Shown here: piece by piece, positions 16,259 to 25,851 of the stretch
Numbering within the stretch: the first letter of the stretch is position 1
Layout: every line of letters begins with the position of its first letter
IMG/VR virus record: IMGVR_UViG_3300042691_028416
Span: 1 to 63,040 of that record
Direction: 5' to 3' (one strand)
DNA length: 63,040 bases
DNA from: a virus
The notes under the pieces: generated by a model
Database searches by the model: none
The model's input: only the letters and a program-made list of their open reading frames with translations
What the model was told of the DNA's origin: nothing
Position numbers and translations under genes: made by a program

Positions 16259-18760
16259 ATGTCATTTAGTAATCCTATACGACTTTTTTACATGCCTGAC
16301 CCAGCAGCGGATCAAGCTGCGTTGAATGCTCAGTTAAATATAACAAACCAATTAAATCAATTAATTCAGCAGTCTATTGAAGAACAAAGAGATTTAATGA
16401 GAGAAATTAACAATGAGTTAAAGGGCGGAATAAATTTCTCTAAAGAATCTAGAAAACTTTATAATACTATAGAAGATATTTCTCAGAAATTGGTTGATGA
16501 TGCTGAAGAATTAGTTGAATTGTCTGAGAAACAATTAGAAAAAGAAAGAACAAGAGCTAAAAAAACTTTAGATAGATTACAATATGTTGGGAGAGAATTA
16601 AAAGCTAATGAAGAACAACTAAGAGCTAAAAAAACTTTAAATGTTCAAGAAGAAGCTCTTTTGGCGGCTGCTAAACTAAATTTTATAGAAGAAGAAAAAA
16701 CTTTACAATTAATTAATGATAGAATTGATCGACAAAAAGTTTTAAATAAATCTGTAGGTTTAACTGGAGCTCTTCTTAAAGGAGCCGCTGGTATGGCTGA
16801 AAAATTAGGTTTTAGTGGTACAGTTGTAGAACATTCTCTTACAGATGCTAAAAAAGCAGCTTATGAAACAGCTAAAGCTTTAGAAAAATCAGGAGCAAAT
16901 ATGGGTAGCCTAGCTACTAAAACCAAAACAATGGTTTCAGGTTTTAAAAGCTTAGGAGGAAGTTTACTCAAATCATTTTCAGATCCACTAGTATTATTAA
17001 CAGCTCAAATAGCTTTACTTAAAAAGTTTTTTGAACTTTATGGAGCTGTTAACCAACGAATAGTTGATCAACAAAAACAATTAGGTATTAGTTATGAAGC
17101 ATCTAATAAACTATATGAAAGTGCTCATCAATATGCTGCTTCTCAAAGAAATGCTTTTGTAACAGAAGCTAGAATATTAGAAGGTAGACATAAATTAAAT
17201 GAGGCTTTAGGTACATCTATAGCATTTACTGATAAAGAAGCTATAACAGCTGAAAAATTATCTCATTATTATGGAATAAGTGAGGAACAAAATGCTAATT
17301 TAGCTGTTTTAGCTCGACAAACTAACCAAACAAATGATGATATTTTAAATACAGTTATTAAAACTGCTAATGAGCAAAAAAGACAATTTGGTGGCTCAAT
17401 GAGTTACCAAAAAACTGTTCAAAAAATAAGTGGAATTAGTGGTGAAATATTAACTAAATTTAAAGGTAATGTCACTGAACTAACTAAAGCTGTTCAGCAA
17501 GCTGATAGACTAGGTTTAACATTAGAACAAGTAGATAAAATAGCTGAGTCATTACTTAATTTTGAATCATCAATTGAAAATGAACTTAAAGCTGAATTAT
17601 TAACTGGTAAAGCCATTAATGTTGAAAAAGCTAGGGCTGCTGCTTTATCAGGAAATCAAGCAGTACTAATGAATGAAATAGCCTCTCAAGTAGGTAATAT
17701 TCATCAGTTCGAGAAAATGAATGTTATCCAAAGAAAAGCATACGCTGAAGCATTTGGATTATCAGCTGATGAAATGGGTAATATGCTTCGTAAAAAAGAT
17801 CTTGAGGCTAAATTAGGAATGGATATCTCAAAATCAGCTACAGAGGCATTAAAAGTAGCTAAGGAAAAAAATATAAATGTTGAGGAAAGTCTTAGAAAAG
17901 AACTTGAAGCTAAATCATTGGCTGAATTACAAAAATATACTTTTGAAAAAATTCTAAGTATTATAACAAGATTGACTGCAGGCCCAATGAAAACTCTTTA
18001 TGGATTTTTAGAAAAAGGTCTTAAATTTGTAGAGAAAATATTTGGATATTTTGGACAAATGACTGGTGGTCCTTTAGGTGATGCTTTAGGTGCGGCTATA
18101 TTAGGTGCTCCTTTACTAATAGGAGCTGTTCGATTATTAGTAGGTGGAATAAGAGGAATGTTTATGGGACCTAGAGGTACAGATTTAAATCCAATGATAG
18201 TTCGTATGCAAGGAGCTATAGGTGGAGGAGTTGGAATGGGGTCTGGTGGTAGTTTTGTACCTGGTTTAGGATATGTTAGTAAACAATCAACTTTTAGATT
18301 AGCTGGTACTTATCAAGGAACTGCTCAAGAACGTTTAGCCCAAGCTAGAAAAACTCAAGCAAATATGGGTATGAGAAATATGGGAATAGGAATGGGACTA
18401 GGAATAGGTGGTATGGCATTATCCAGCATATCTTCTGGTATGGAAGAAGGAGGAGCTAAAGATACTGTAGGAGTATTAGGATCTACAGCCACATATGCTG
18501 GTGTGGGTATGATGTTTGGACCTATTGGAGGAGCTATTGGTGGTCTTGTAGGTTTAGGTATGGGGTTATTCAACTTATCTAAGGAAAATGAAGAACGTAG
18601 AAAAGCAGAAATGGCTAAAAAAGCAGAAGATGATAAAAAATATCAAGATATGGTAGAAGCGTTATCAGTTAGACCACTTCAATTAAATGTAGGTAATGAA
18701 AGTTTAGCTACATTTAGTACAAGACAAAGTTTAACAAACGCATCCTCTGATTTTGCTTAA
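16259..18760 (+). CDS. Tail tape-measure-like protein
   Basis: 833 residues. Residues about 20-165 are strongly coiled-coil (LIQQSIEEQRDLMREINNELK, ELSEKQLEKERTRAKKTLDRLQ). The centre is helical and Ala/Lys/Glu-rich. The C-terminal third has hydrophobic Gly-rich segments (about 610-640 and 700-780) like the membrane-interacting parts of tape measures. It follows the gp26/gp51-like pair, the standard order chaperone then tape measure. The role is to set tail length and help DNA entry. T4 gp29 is 590 residues, so this is longer. The call rests on context and architecture, not direct similarity. Confidence 0.72.
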   Translation: MSFSNPIRLFYMPDPAADQAALNAQLNITNQLNQLIQQSIEEQRDLMREINNELKGGINFSKESRKLYNTIEDISQKLVDDAEELVELSEKQLEKERTRAKKTLDRLQYVGRELKANEEQLRAKKTLNVQEEALLAAAKLNFIEEEKTLQLINDRIDRQKVLNKSVGLTGALLKGAAGMAEKLGFSGTVVEHSLTDAKKAAYETAKALEKSGANMGSLATKTKTMVSGFKSLGGSLLKSFSDPLVLLTAQIALLKKFFELYGAVNQRIVDQQKQLGISYEASNKLYESAHQYAASQRNAFVTEARILEGRHKLNEALGTSIAFTDKEAITAEKLSHYYGISEEQNANLAVLARQTNQTNDDILNTVIKTANEQKRQFGGSMSYQKTVQKISGISGEILTKFKGNVTELTKAVQQADRLGLTLEQVDKIAESLLNFESSIENELKAELLTGKAINVEKARAAALSGNQAVLMNEIASQVGNIHQFEKMNVIQRKAYAEAFGLSADEMGNMLRKKDLEAKLGMDISKSATEALKVAKEKNINVEESLRKELEAKSLAELQKYTFEKILSIITRLTAGPMKTLYGFLEKGLKFVEKIFGYFGQMTGGPLGDALGAAILGAPLLIGAVRLLVGGIRGMFMGPRGTDLNPMIVRMQGAIGGGVGMGSGGSFVPGLGYVSKQSTFRLAGTYQGTAQERLAQARKTQANMGMRNMGIGMGLGIGGMALSSISSGMEEGGAKDTVGVLGSTATYAGVGMMFGPIGGAIGGLVGLGMGLFNLSKENEERRKAEMAKKAEDDKKYQDMVEALSVRPLQLNVGNESLATFSTRQSLTNASSDFA

Positions 18761-18770
18761 CATATTTATA
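18761..18770 (+). promoter_or_regulatory. Late-type box CATATTTATA
   Basis: It ends 15 bases before the ATG at 18786. Confidence 0.45.
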
Positions 18771-18785
18771 TAAAACAATAATATC

Positions 18786-19358
18786 ATGGCATTATTTGAC
18801 AAACTAAGAAACGATGGAACCTTAAGCTTAAGAGGTAATCAAGGTCCTACATTTGAAAATGAAGGACAGCGATTTACATCAGATATTCAAGCTTTAGCTT
18901 CTAATAATAATCTAGTAAGCTCTCAAGACTTAGTAAAAGGAAGAACATATGGTATTTCACCAAACCAAACTAAAGTAGCTCCATCAATACTTGACACCAA
19001 CGGAAAAACTCCAACTAAATATCTTGATGTTTTAGGAGGTATGAATTCTAGCCAAGCACCAACTTTTGAATCAGCTACTGGCACAGGATTTGTTTTAGAA
19101 AAAAGATTATTTTTTAGTGGTCTAGGATTAAGAGGAGCACCAGGTCCACTTTTTGAAAGTGAAGGACAAAGATCAACATCTGATATTCAAGCTTTAGCTT
19201 CTGGTAATAGTTTACAAAGCTCACAAGATCTACTTTCTGGTAGAAACTATGGTAAAGGAAGATTTACTGTGTTTGTACCACCATCCACTTTAGATGCTAG
19301 TGGTATACCAGTGAATGGTGAGTATAGAAACAAAGGACCTCGTGAAGGTAGATACTAA
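18786..19358 (+). CDS. Tail protein with an internal duplication
   Basis: 190 residues containing the same module twice, at about residues 14-56 and 113-155: a GPxFExEGQR start, then TSDIQALASxNxLxSSQDL and GRxYG. A spacer of about 55 residues separates the copies and holds a third weaker partial echo (SQAPTFESATG). The composition is polar with no membrane segment. It lies between tape measure and baseplate genes, so it is probably a tail or baseplate component. No family is recognised. Confidence 0.6.
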   Translation: MALFDKLRNDGTLSLRGNQGPTFENEGQRFTSDIQALASNNNLVSSQDLVKGRTYGISPNQTKVAPSILDTNGKTPTKYLDVLGGMNSSQAPTFESATGTGFVLEKRLFFSGLGLRGAPGPLFESEGQRSTSDIQALASGNSLQSSQDLLSGRNYGKGRFTVFVPPSTLDASGIPVNGEYRNKGPREGRY

Positions 19359-19379
19359 ATATAATAAATAATAATTTAA

Positions 19380-21422
19380 ATGCCTTTTTTAAACCTAGAC
19401 AATAACTGGTCTAATTTAGCTCCTTTATATAATCAAGCGTTTGCTAATAGACCTACTGTGCCTGTCAAGGTTAATCAATATGTTACTTTTGATGATGGTT
19501 TTATTAGAGGTGGTACTATAAACGCATATTTAGCTACTGCTCAAGATGTGGTTCGTATTGGAAAGTTTTTAACAGGATTAAGCAATATTAACAGAGTAAC
19601 TGATTTTAAAGATACTACATTACAAACAGCTACTAAAGGTATTTTATTTTTAACTAAACAGGTTGGATTACAACAAGCTAATCCAAGATTAGAGTGGGAA
19701 GGACAACCTTCAAAAACCACCCCATATTTAGGAGGAGTCACTCGTCAATTTACAGGTGCTGGTACTATATTATCAATTGGTGGCAGTGCTTTTGGTTTAC
19801 ATTTTGACAGAGCGGGTTTACTTGGAAAAATAAGAGACAATCAAAAATACGGTGGTGATATTGATAGTCCAACAAGTGGGGTTGTTTGGCAAAATAATTT
19901 TGGTAATGGAAACAATAGTAACTTATTAATTAGTAAAAAATCCCAAAATAGACTTGTTAGATATTTAGCCAAAATAGCTCCACCTTTATCTGTTCGCAAC
20001 CCAAATGATCCAGTTTCTTATCTCCCAGGTTCTACAGATCCAATTAAAGCTTTAGAAATTATTGATGATGAAGGAAATAAAGTTAATGGTAGTGACTCTA
20101 AAATATTGGACAGTTATTCTGGCGGATATAAATCTGTATATGGGCTAGGTATATCAACAATTAGAACATTTAAAGATTCAAAAACAATTATAGACTTATC
20201 AGATCTTGGAGTTCCTGGTATTCCTCCATCTCAACAAATTATCCCAGGAGGATCATATCAATCTATCGCTAATCCAAATTATAAACCTCCTCAAACAACA
20301 ACTACACCAGGTAAAATACTAAAGAAAAAAGTTGGTAAAAGGACAATAATTAGTGAAACATTTGAAAGTACAGCTACTGTTTATTCTCCAAACACAATAA
20401 GTCAATGGGTGGATGTTACAAAAACAGAATCTATAGCTGGAACTCCTGGCCAAACTGGTACTAATCCTGGTTTGATAAAAAAATTAAATGGTTTTTCTCC
20501 TTTTGCTAATTCTCAAATAATACAAGCTACTAGAGCAGATGTTGGTACTTATGAGAGTCCATCTGGAAATCTTGAAAAAATATTAAGTGGGTCTTTAAGA
20601 TATTGGAATAGATCTGTCGCTGATGAAAATATAGAAAAAAGAATTGGTGTTAGTTCTCCAAAACAAGTAGACGCTATAAATGTTATTAATATAACAGACT
20701 CTGAAACTTTTTATGTCACAAATAAAGCTGGGGGAAAAACACCAAATACTACAGTCACTGATCTTAGTGCATACTCAGGAAAAATAGATGGATATTATGG
20801 TAGAGATATAATCAATTTTAGAATTGAGTTTTTAAATAATGATGAACCAATTTCATCTGGTGGTACTAGAAATACTGATGTATTAGCATTTAGAGCTTAT
20901 ATAGATGACTTCACTGATGGAATGACAGCGAAATGGAATCCATATCGTTATATGGGCCGTGGAGAGGAATTTTATGTTTATGATGGATTTACAAGAGATA
21001 TAGGTGTGTCATTTACTATGTTTGCTCATAGCCCTAAAGAAATGAAACCATTATACAATAAATTAAATTATCTAATGTCTTCTTTTGCTCCTGATTACAC
21101 ATCAGCTAATAAAATGAGAGGCAACATAGGATATTTAACAGTTGGAGATTATATATATAGACAACCAGGTGTGTTCACTGATATTAAATTAAGCGGTATG
21201 TTAGATGCCCATTGGGAATTATCTTTAAATAAACCTGAAAAAGGAGATGATAAAGATCAATATGAAGTACCTAAAATGATTAAAGTAGGGTTGTCATTTA
21301 AACCAATTCATACTTTCTTACCTAGAAGACCATCATCAAGTAAAACATCTGCTGCTCCATTTATTACTCCTGATAAAATATATAAAGGTTACACTGGTGG
21401 GACCAACAAATATTTGGATTAA
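19380..21422 (+). CDS. Large baseplate or tail structural protein
   Basis: 680 residues of polar, beta-rich character with many Gly/Asn/Thr turns. The C-terminal 200 residues include INFRIEFLNNDEP, AFRAYIDDFTDGMTAKWNPYRYMGRGEEFYVYDGFTRD and SGMLDAHWELSLN. This resembles the tube-fold hub or initiator domains used in baseplates. It is transcribed with the genes around it. A gp48/gp54-like tube initiator or hub role is possible but unproven. Confidence 0.55.
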   Translation: MPFLNLDNNWSNLAPLYNQAFANRPTVPVKVNQYVTFDDGFIRGGTINAYLATAQDVVRIGKFLTGLSNINRVTDFKDTTLQTATKGILFLTKQVGLQQANPRLEWEGQPSKTTPYLGGVTRQFTGAGTILSIGGSAFGLHFDRAGLLGKIRDNQKYGGDIDSPTSGVVWQNNFGNGNNSNLLISKKSQNRLVRYLAKIAPPLSVRNPNDPVSYLPGSTDPIKALEIIDDEGNKVNGSDSKILDSYSGGYKSVYGLGISTIRTFKDSKTIIDLSDLGVPGIPPSQQIIPGGSYQSIANPNYKPPQTTTTPGKILKKKVGKRTIISETFESTATVYSPNTISQWVDVTKTESIAGTPGQTGTNPGLIKKLNGFSPFANSQIIQATRADVGTYESPSGNLEKILSGSLRYWNRSVADENIEKRIGVSSPKQVDAINVINITDSETFYVTNKAGGKTPNTTVTDLSAYSGKIDGYYGRDIINFRIEFLNNDEPISSGGTRNTDVLAFRAYIDDFTDGMTAKWNPYRYMGRGEEFYVYDGFTRDIGVSFTMFAHSPKEMKPLYNKLNYLMSSFAPDYTSANKMRGNIGYLTVGDYIYRQPGVFTDIKLSGMLDAHWELSLNKPEKGDDKDQYEVPKMIKVGLSFKPIHTFLPRRPSSSKTSAAPFITPDKIYKGYTGGTNKYLD

Positions 21423-21445
21423 TTCTAAATTGATCTTATATTTAT
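21413..21445 (+). promoter_or_regulatory. Two-box promoter TTTG-N20-TATATTTAT
   Basis: TTTG at 21413-21416, exactly 20 bases, then the -7-like box at 21437. The box ends four bases before the ATG at 21450, so a leaderless transcript is predicted. Confidence 0.55.
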
Positions 21446-21449
21446 TATC

Positions 21450-21767
21450 ATGGAACGCTATGATAGTAATGATATAATCCAAACTGTACCAACAGTTCAA
21501 TACCCTAAAGTAATTAGGTATCGTTCATCAACACGATACCCCGATATTCCCTTATCAGAAGGTGATGTGTTATTATATACAATACGTGGTGATAGATTAG
21601 ATAATTTAGCTTATCAATTTTATGGTGACTCAACATTATGGTGGGTTTTATCTGTAGCTAATCCTGATTTACCAAATGATTCATTATATCCAACACTTGG
21701 ATTTCAATTAAGAATACCAGGTAATTTAAGTCAAATATTAAGTGATTTTGAACAATTAAATAGTTAA
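21450..21767 (+). CDS. gp53/LysM-like baseplate wedge protein
   Basis: 105 residues. The C-terminal two thirds carry a LysM-like pattern: YTIRGDRLDNLAYQFYGDSTLWWVLSVANPDLPND and then GFQLRIPGN. The LysM fold is used in T4 gp53 and in tail proteins X. T4 gp53 is 196 residues, so this is a shorter version. It probably helps bind wedges around the hub. The hub-like gene starts nine bases after its stop. The fold call is good; the exact T4 counterpart is an inference. Confidence 0.7.
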   Translation: MERYDSNDIIQTVPTVQYPKVIRYRSSTRYPDIPLSEGDVLLYTIRGDRLDNLAYQFYGDSTLWWVLSVANPDLPNDSLYPTLGFQLRIPGNLSQILSDFEQLNS

Positions 21768-21776
21768 AAAAGTGTT

Positions 21777-24700
21777 ATGTCAATATTTAAAAGTACTCTT
21801 TCTAAGGTAGTATCTTCTCAGTTAAAAGCTCGTGAAACAGTTGTTTCACAACTAGGAGACTCAGGAGCAAAAACTAAAAATGGTGATCCTATTTATCGAG
21901 CCGGAATAAATGATAGAGATTCAAGATTTTTAATGTATACTACAGGGAAAAATTCTTGGGTTAGATTACGTTCATTTGTTGATTATACTTCTTATAAATT
22001 TGATGATGATAAGAAAAATAAAATAAGACTAAAAAAAGATGAAAAATACACAGGAAATAATTTGTCTAAAAAATGGGTTTTAGAAGGAGGTACTTTATAT
22101 AATGGAAAATCTCTAAGATCAGGAGTTGGTGACCTAGACTCAGTATATGGCAGTAATTTAGATTTTAATAATCAAGATTTAAAGAGTGACGCTAAAATAG
22201 GTCTAGGTATTGATAGGGGATATGGTCTTAGACCAATGCCTGGTATTACATCAGTTGAAGTAATGAACAAGAGTGCTTATGGATCTTTAAGAGAAGCTAC
22301 TATAAACTTTTTTTGTTGGGATAGACATCAGTTAGAAGAGTTAGAAATATTATACATGCGCCCTGGTTATTCTTGTTTTCTTGAATGGGGATGGAGTCAA
22401 TATCTAGATCATAGTATAGCGAGTGTTAATGAAATACCTAATAATATTAAAATAAAAACGTTTGATAGTGACATTAATTCTGTTTTAGATACCTGGGATG
22501 ATAAGGATGATAATTTAACTGATGATAATATATACCTAAAAATAGACTCAGCTGTAAATAAATATAAAGGTAATTATGATGCTATGTTAGGTTATATTAA
22601 AAACTATTCCTGGCAATTAATGCCTAATGGTGGTTTTCAATGTAGTACTACTTTAATATCTAGAGGAGAAGTAATTAACACTATAAAAGCTAGTAGTAAC
22701 CCTAATATTATTATTGGATCAGAAAAAACAACAACTACAACTGTTGATGAAAATAAAACAATTTATAGTCAATTTGAAAAAATATTTTTAAATTTAGTAG
22801 CCCATATAAATGACCAGGAATTCGCTTATAGTATTAGTTTCCAAAAAACACTAGCTCCAGGTCAATTTTACTCAGTAGATAAAGGACCACAAAGAGATGC
22901 CTTAATAGCTGAGGCAGATAAGGTGTATAATGATATTAATAGTAGAATAAAAGTTGGGTCATATAAAGGATTTGCTGGAAATTGGGAGGACCCTCAATTA
23001 GTTGATTTTAATCCTGCAACTTTTGATTTAAACTTAAATTTAGCTGTTAAATTAATTGATGGAGGAACTGAAGAAGGTATAGGAGTTGAATATATTAGTA
23101 TGAATGCTTTTATAGCTATATTAACTGAATTTTTTCTTCCTAAAAATAAAAAAAATAATAAACCTGCAATTAGTATAGCTATACCAAATAATACACCATG
23201 TTTAGCTAGTGAAGACTCAGTTAGTATTGACCCAACAACATGTATAATAAATAATTCTAAAGCCACTTTTATATGTGATAACACTAATGGATTTAAACCT
23301 CAGTTATATAGTGAAATAAGTATGATTTCTTCTCCTTCATCAACAACTAACTCTACTAATATACCTGAATTTATTCAATCCGGTACTAATATAGGAGCAA
23401 TAGGAAATATATATGTTTCAATTAGTAAAATTTTACAAGTTTACAGAAATCTATCAGGTGGTCCTGACGGTGTTGATGTTATTGAGCTTCTTAAAGAAAT
23501 TTTAGATGCTTGTTCTTTCGCTTTAGGAGGTATTAATGATTTTAAATTGTATAATGATAGAAGTACTGTTCAAATTATAGACGTTAAATACTTTGAGACA
23601 AAAGGTAAAAATAGCAAATTTAAATTTGACTTAATAGGATTAAAAAGTATATGTAGAGATGTTAAAATTAATTCTCGTATATTCTCAGAACAATCAACAA
23701 TGATAGCTATAGGAGCTACTTCTGGAGATCAAAATGCTAATTTAGGTGATATTTATACATCAACTCAAAATTATTTTAATTATGGGTTAAAAGATAGAAT
23801 ACTAAAAACTACTTATAGTAATGATAAAGCATCAGATAAAATTGTTGTTGATGGAGTAGAACTAAAAGGAGAAGCCGCTTATTATTTCACTATATATAGC
23901 AATGTAGAAGCATTAACTAGTTATGTTAACATAAATGTTTTAGGTTTAGACACAGATGGAGATAGTTATTTTGTAACAAAACTTCCTCAGTCAAATCAAG
24001 TAGTAAATGCTGGAAGTTTATTAAAAACATACCATTATCAAATAAATGGTAAAGATACTAATTTTAAATCTTTAATACCATTTGAATTAGAAATTACTCT
24101 TGATGGTATTAGTGGGTTTATTGTAGGACAAATTTTTACAATTGATAAATCTATATTACCAAAAGATTACTTTAATAAAAATTTAGGATTTATTATTACT
24201 GGTGTAAATCATTCATTACAAAATAATGATTGGGTCACAACTGTTAAAACTCAAATATGTTTATTAGAAAATGATAAAATTGAAGAAATGTTTGGTGTTG
24301 ATAAAGCCAAATTGAAAAAAATTATAACTAAAATTAGAGAAGAAGCTAGAAAGAAAGGATGGTTATTATGTGCTTTAGCTGATTATATGGTTAAAGAAAC
24401 CATTGATGCTATATTTTTATTTTTAAATCCAAAAAATAATACTTGGCCTCAAAATGATTTATTTTTAAAAGCTTTAAGTGACGGAAATAAAGATGCTTTT
24501 GTAGGAACCCCAGGAAATACTCCAGAATTTACAAATTGGATAAATTATTTAAATGTTGGAACTGTAATAAATGTTGAAGACTACTTAAAAAATTGGTGGG
24601 GATATCATGCTACATTAAATATACCTGATTTTCCAACTTCATATGATGATCTTATATCAACAGACATACCTGGAACAGGAAAAAACACATTTAACTTAAA

Positions 24701-25202
24701 AAAATTTGTTGATAACTTTATATCAGATGATGCGGGATCCGCCCCTAGAAGTCAAGTAGCAAAAAATGAAGGTAAAGATGCGGATGAAAGTGCTTTTAAA
24801 AGATTTTGGGACAGTATTTTTATAGGAAAAGTTATTAATGATCAAATATCTAACCCTAGTAATTATAGTAACCTTAAAGGACTTTTAATTAAATTTAGTG
24901 AAGTATTAACCTCTAGTGGTGTCACTCATACTCAACAAACAATATCAGACAAATCAAACAATCCTGTTTTACTTAAAACTCCAAGACCTCTATTTCAAAC
25001 GAGTACAGGTACATATTATGATGGTAATACTGGGTTTGATTATCCTATTTACAGTGCTTTTGAAATGGATGCTCTTGATCCTATGTTCACAATATATTAT
25101 AATTATTTATTAACACATGCTGCTGAGCTTGATTTAACAGTCCATACTCCTCCAGCTTCTTTTGAACCAATAAAAGCTCATGTTGAAAAAATAATAAGAT
25201 AA
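21777..25202 (+). CDS. Very large baseplate hub-like protein
   Basis: 1141 residues. Residues about 145-205 hold GYGLRPMPGITSVEVMNKS and LREATINFFCWDRHQLEELE, then YMRPGYSCFLEWGWS. This is a pattern I know from hub-type proteins of T4-like phages, where the N-terminal domain forms the tube-like ring. The middle (about 600-860) is beta-rich with LKTYHYQINGKDTNFKSLIPFELEITLDGISG, like a gp27/gpD hub domain. The C-terminal 280 residues are of unknown fold. No lysozyme or metal-spike motif is visible. It is far longer than T4 gp27 (391), so extra domains or a hub fusion are likely. Confidence 0.65.
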   Translation: MSIFKSTLSKVVSSQLKARETVVSQLGDSGAKTKNGDPIYRAGINDRDSRFLMYTTGKNSWVRLRSFVDYTSYKFDDDKKNKIRLKKDEKYTGNNLSKKWVLEGGTLYNGKSLRSGVGDLDSVYGSNLDFNNQDLKSDAKIGLGIDRGYGLRPMPGITSVEVMNKSAYGSLREATINFFCWDRHQLEELEILYMRPGYSCFLEWGWSQYLDHSIASVNEIPNNIKIKTFDSDINSVLDTWDDKDDNLTDDNIYLKIDSAVNKYKGNYDAMLGYIKNYSWQLMPNGGFQCSTTLISRGEVINTIKASSNPNIIIGSEKTTTTTVDENKTIYSQFEKIFLNLVAHINDQEFAYSISFQKTLAPGQFYSVDKGPQRDALIAEADKVYNDINSRIKVGSYKGFAGNWEDPQLVDFNPATFDLNLNLAVKLIDGGTEEGIGVEYISMNAFIAILTEFFLPKNKKNNKPAISIAIPNNTPCLASEDSVSIDPTTCIINNSKATFICDNTNGFKPQLYSEISMISSPSSTTNSTNIPEFIQSGTNIGAIGNIYVSISKILQVYRNLSGGPDGVDVIELLKEILDACSFALGGINDFKLYNDRSTVQIIDVKYFETKGKNSKFKFDLIGLKSICRDVKINSRIFSEQSTMIAIGATSGDQNANLGDIYTSTQNYFNYGLKDRILKTTYSNDKASDKIVVDGVELKGEAAYYFTIYSNVEALTSYVNINVLGLDTDGDSYFVTKLPQSNQVVNAGSLLKTYHYQINGKDTNFKSLIPFELEITLDGISGFIVGQIFTIDKSILPKDYFNKNLGFIITGVNHSLQNNDWVTTVKTQICLLENDKIEEMFGVDKAKLKKIITKIREEARKKGWLLCALADYMVKETIDAIFLFLNPKNNTWPQNDLFLKALSDGNKDAFVGTPGNTPEFTNWINYLNVGTVINVEDYLKNWWGYHATLNIPDFPTSYDDLISTDIPGTGKNTFNLKKFVDNFISDDAGSAPRSQVAKNEGKDADESAFKRFWDSIFIGKVINDQISNPSNYSNLKGLLIKFSEVLTSSGVTHTQQTISDKSNNPVLLKTPRPLFQTSTGTYYDGNTGFDYPIYSAFEMDALDPMFTIYYNYLLTHAAELDLTVHTPPASFEPIKAHVEKIIR

Positions 25203-25205
25203 AAA

Positions 25206-25802
25206 ATGTTTATACCGAATTCAACTATAATAGAAACTGGGTATGCTCAAGCTGGCCAATTTTTAGTTCAATCCACACAACTTCCTTATAGAGGATTTTA
25301 TCATAGAGATGATAAAAATAGATATTGGTCTGGAAAAACACATACAAATGATTCTTTTTTACTTACTCCTCCTACAACAAAACCTCTTACTTTAGATGCT
25401 TTTAATAAAAATAATATAATGTCATATGGTTTTACTAAAAAATATAGTATAGCTTCTGCTCCAACATTATATAAAGGCGATTTTGTATTTCCAACAGATG
25501 AAGATTTTAGTAATACATTTTTTACTCGTTATGTAGTTCAATTAAAATCATCTACATCTCCATATGTGGTTGAAATAAATAAAGATAATTATGCTAAGGT
25601 AACTCAAACTGAAGATAGATTTTATTATAATGTAGCTGAAATGTTATGGAAATTAAAAGGACCAATAGATGATGTTTTTGAAAATAACGTTAGAATAGAA
25701 GCTGGAGTTAGAGATACAAATCTACGCTCATTGCAAGCAGCAGAAAAAATCATACCTGGTGTATCTAAAATATTTCCAGACCCACTTCAGTTTTATTTTT
25801 AA
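25206..25802 (+). CDS. Baseplate-associated structural protein
   Basis: 198 residues starting three bases after the hub gene, so translation is probably coupled. Sequence such as TQLPYRGFYHRDDKNRYWSG and SGKTHTNDSF suggests a compact structural domain. The C-terminal half is helical. No enzymatic motif or named family is recognised. It closes the contiguous tail gene block. Confidence 0.55.
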   Translation: MFIPNSTIIETGYAQAGQFLVQSTQLPYRGFYHRDDKNRYWSGKTHTNDSFLLTPPTTKPLTLDAFNKNNIMSYGFTKKYSIASAPTLYKGDFVFPTDEDFSNTFFTRYVVQLKSSTSPYVVEINKDNYAKVTQTEDRFYYNVAEMLWKLKGPIDDVFENNVRIEAGVRDTNLRSLQAAEKIIPGVSKIFPDPLQFYF

Positions 25803-25803
25803 G

Positions 25804-25836
25804 TTTGGTAATCTAAGTTTTAGATTATATATTTAG
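25804..25836 (+). promoter_or_regulatory. Two-box promoter TTTG-N20-TATATTTAG
   Basis: TTTG at 25804-25807, exactly 20 bases, then TATATTTAG at 25828-25836. It precedes the polymerase-like gene by 15 bases. Confidence 0.6.
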
Positions 25837-25851
25837 GTTATAATTAAGGTT

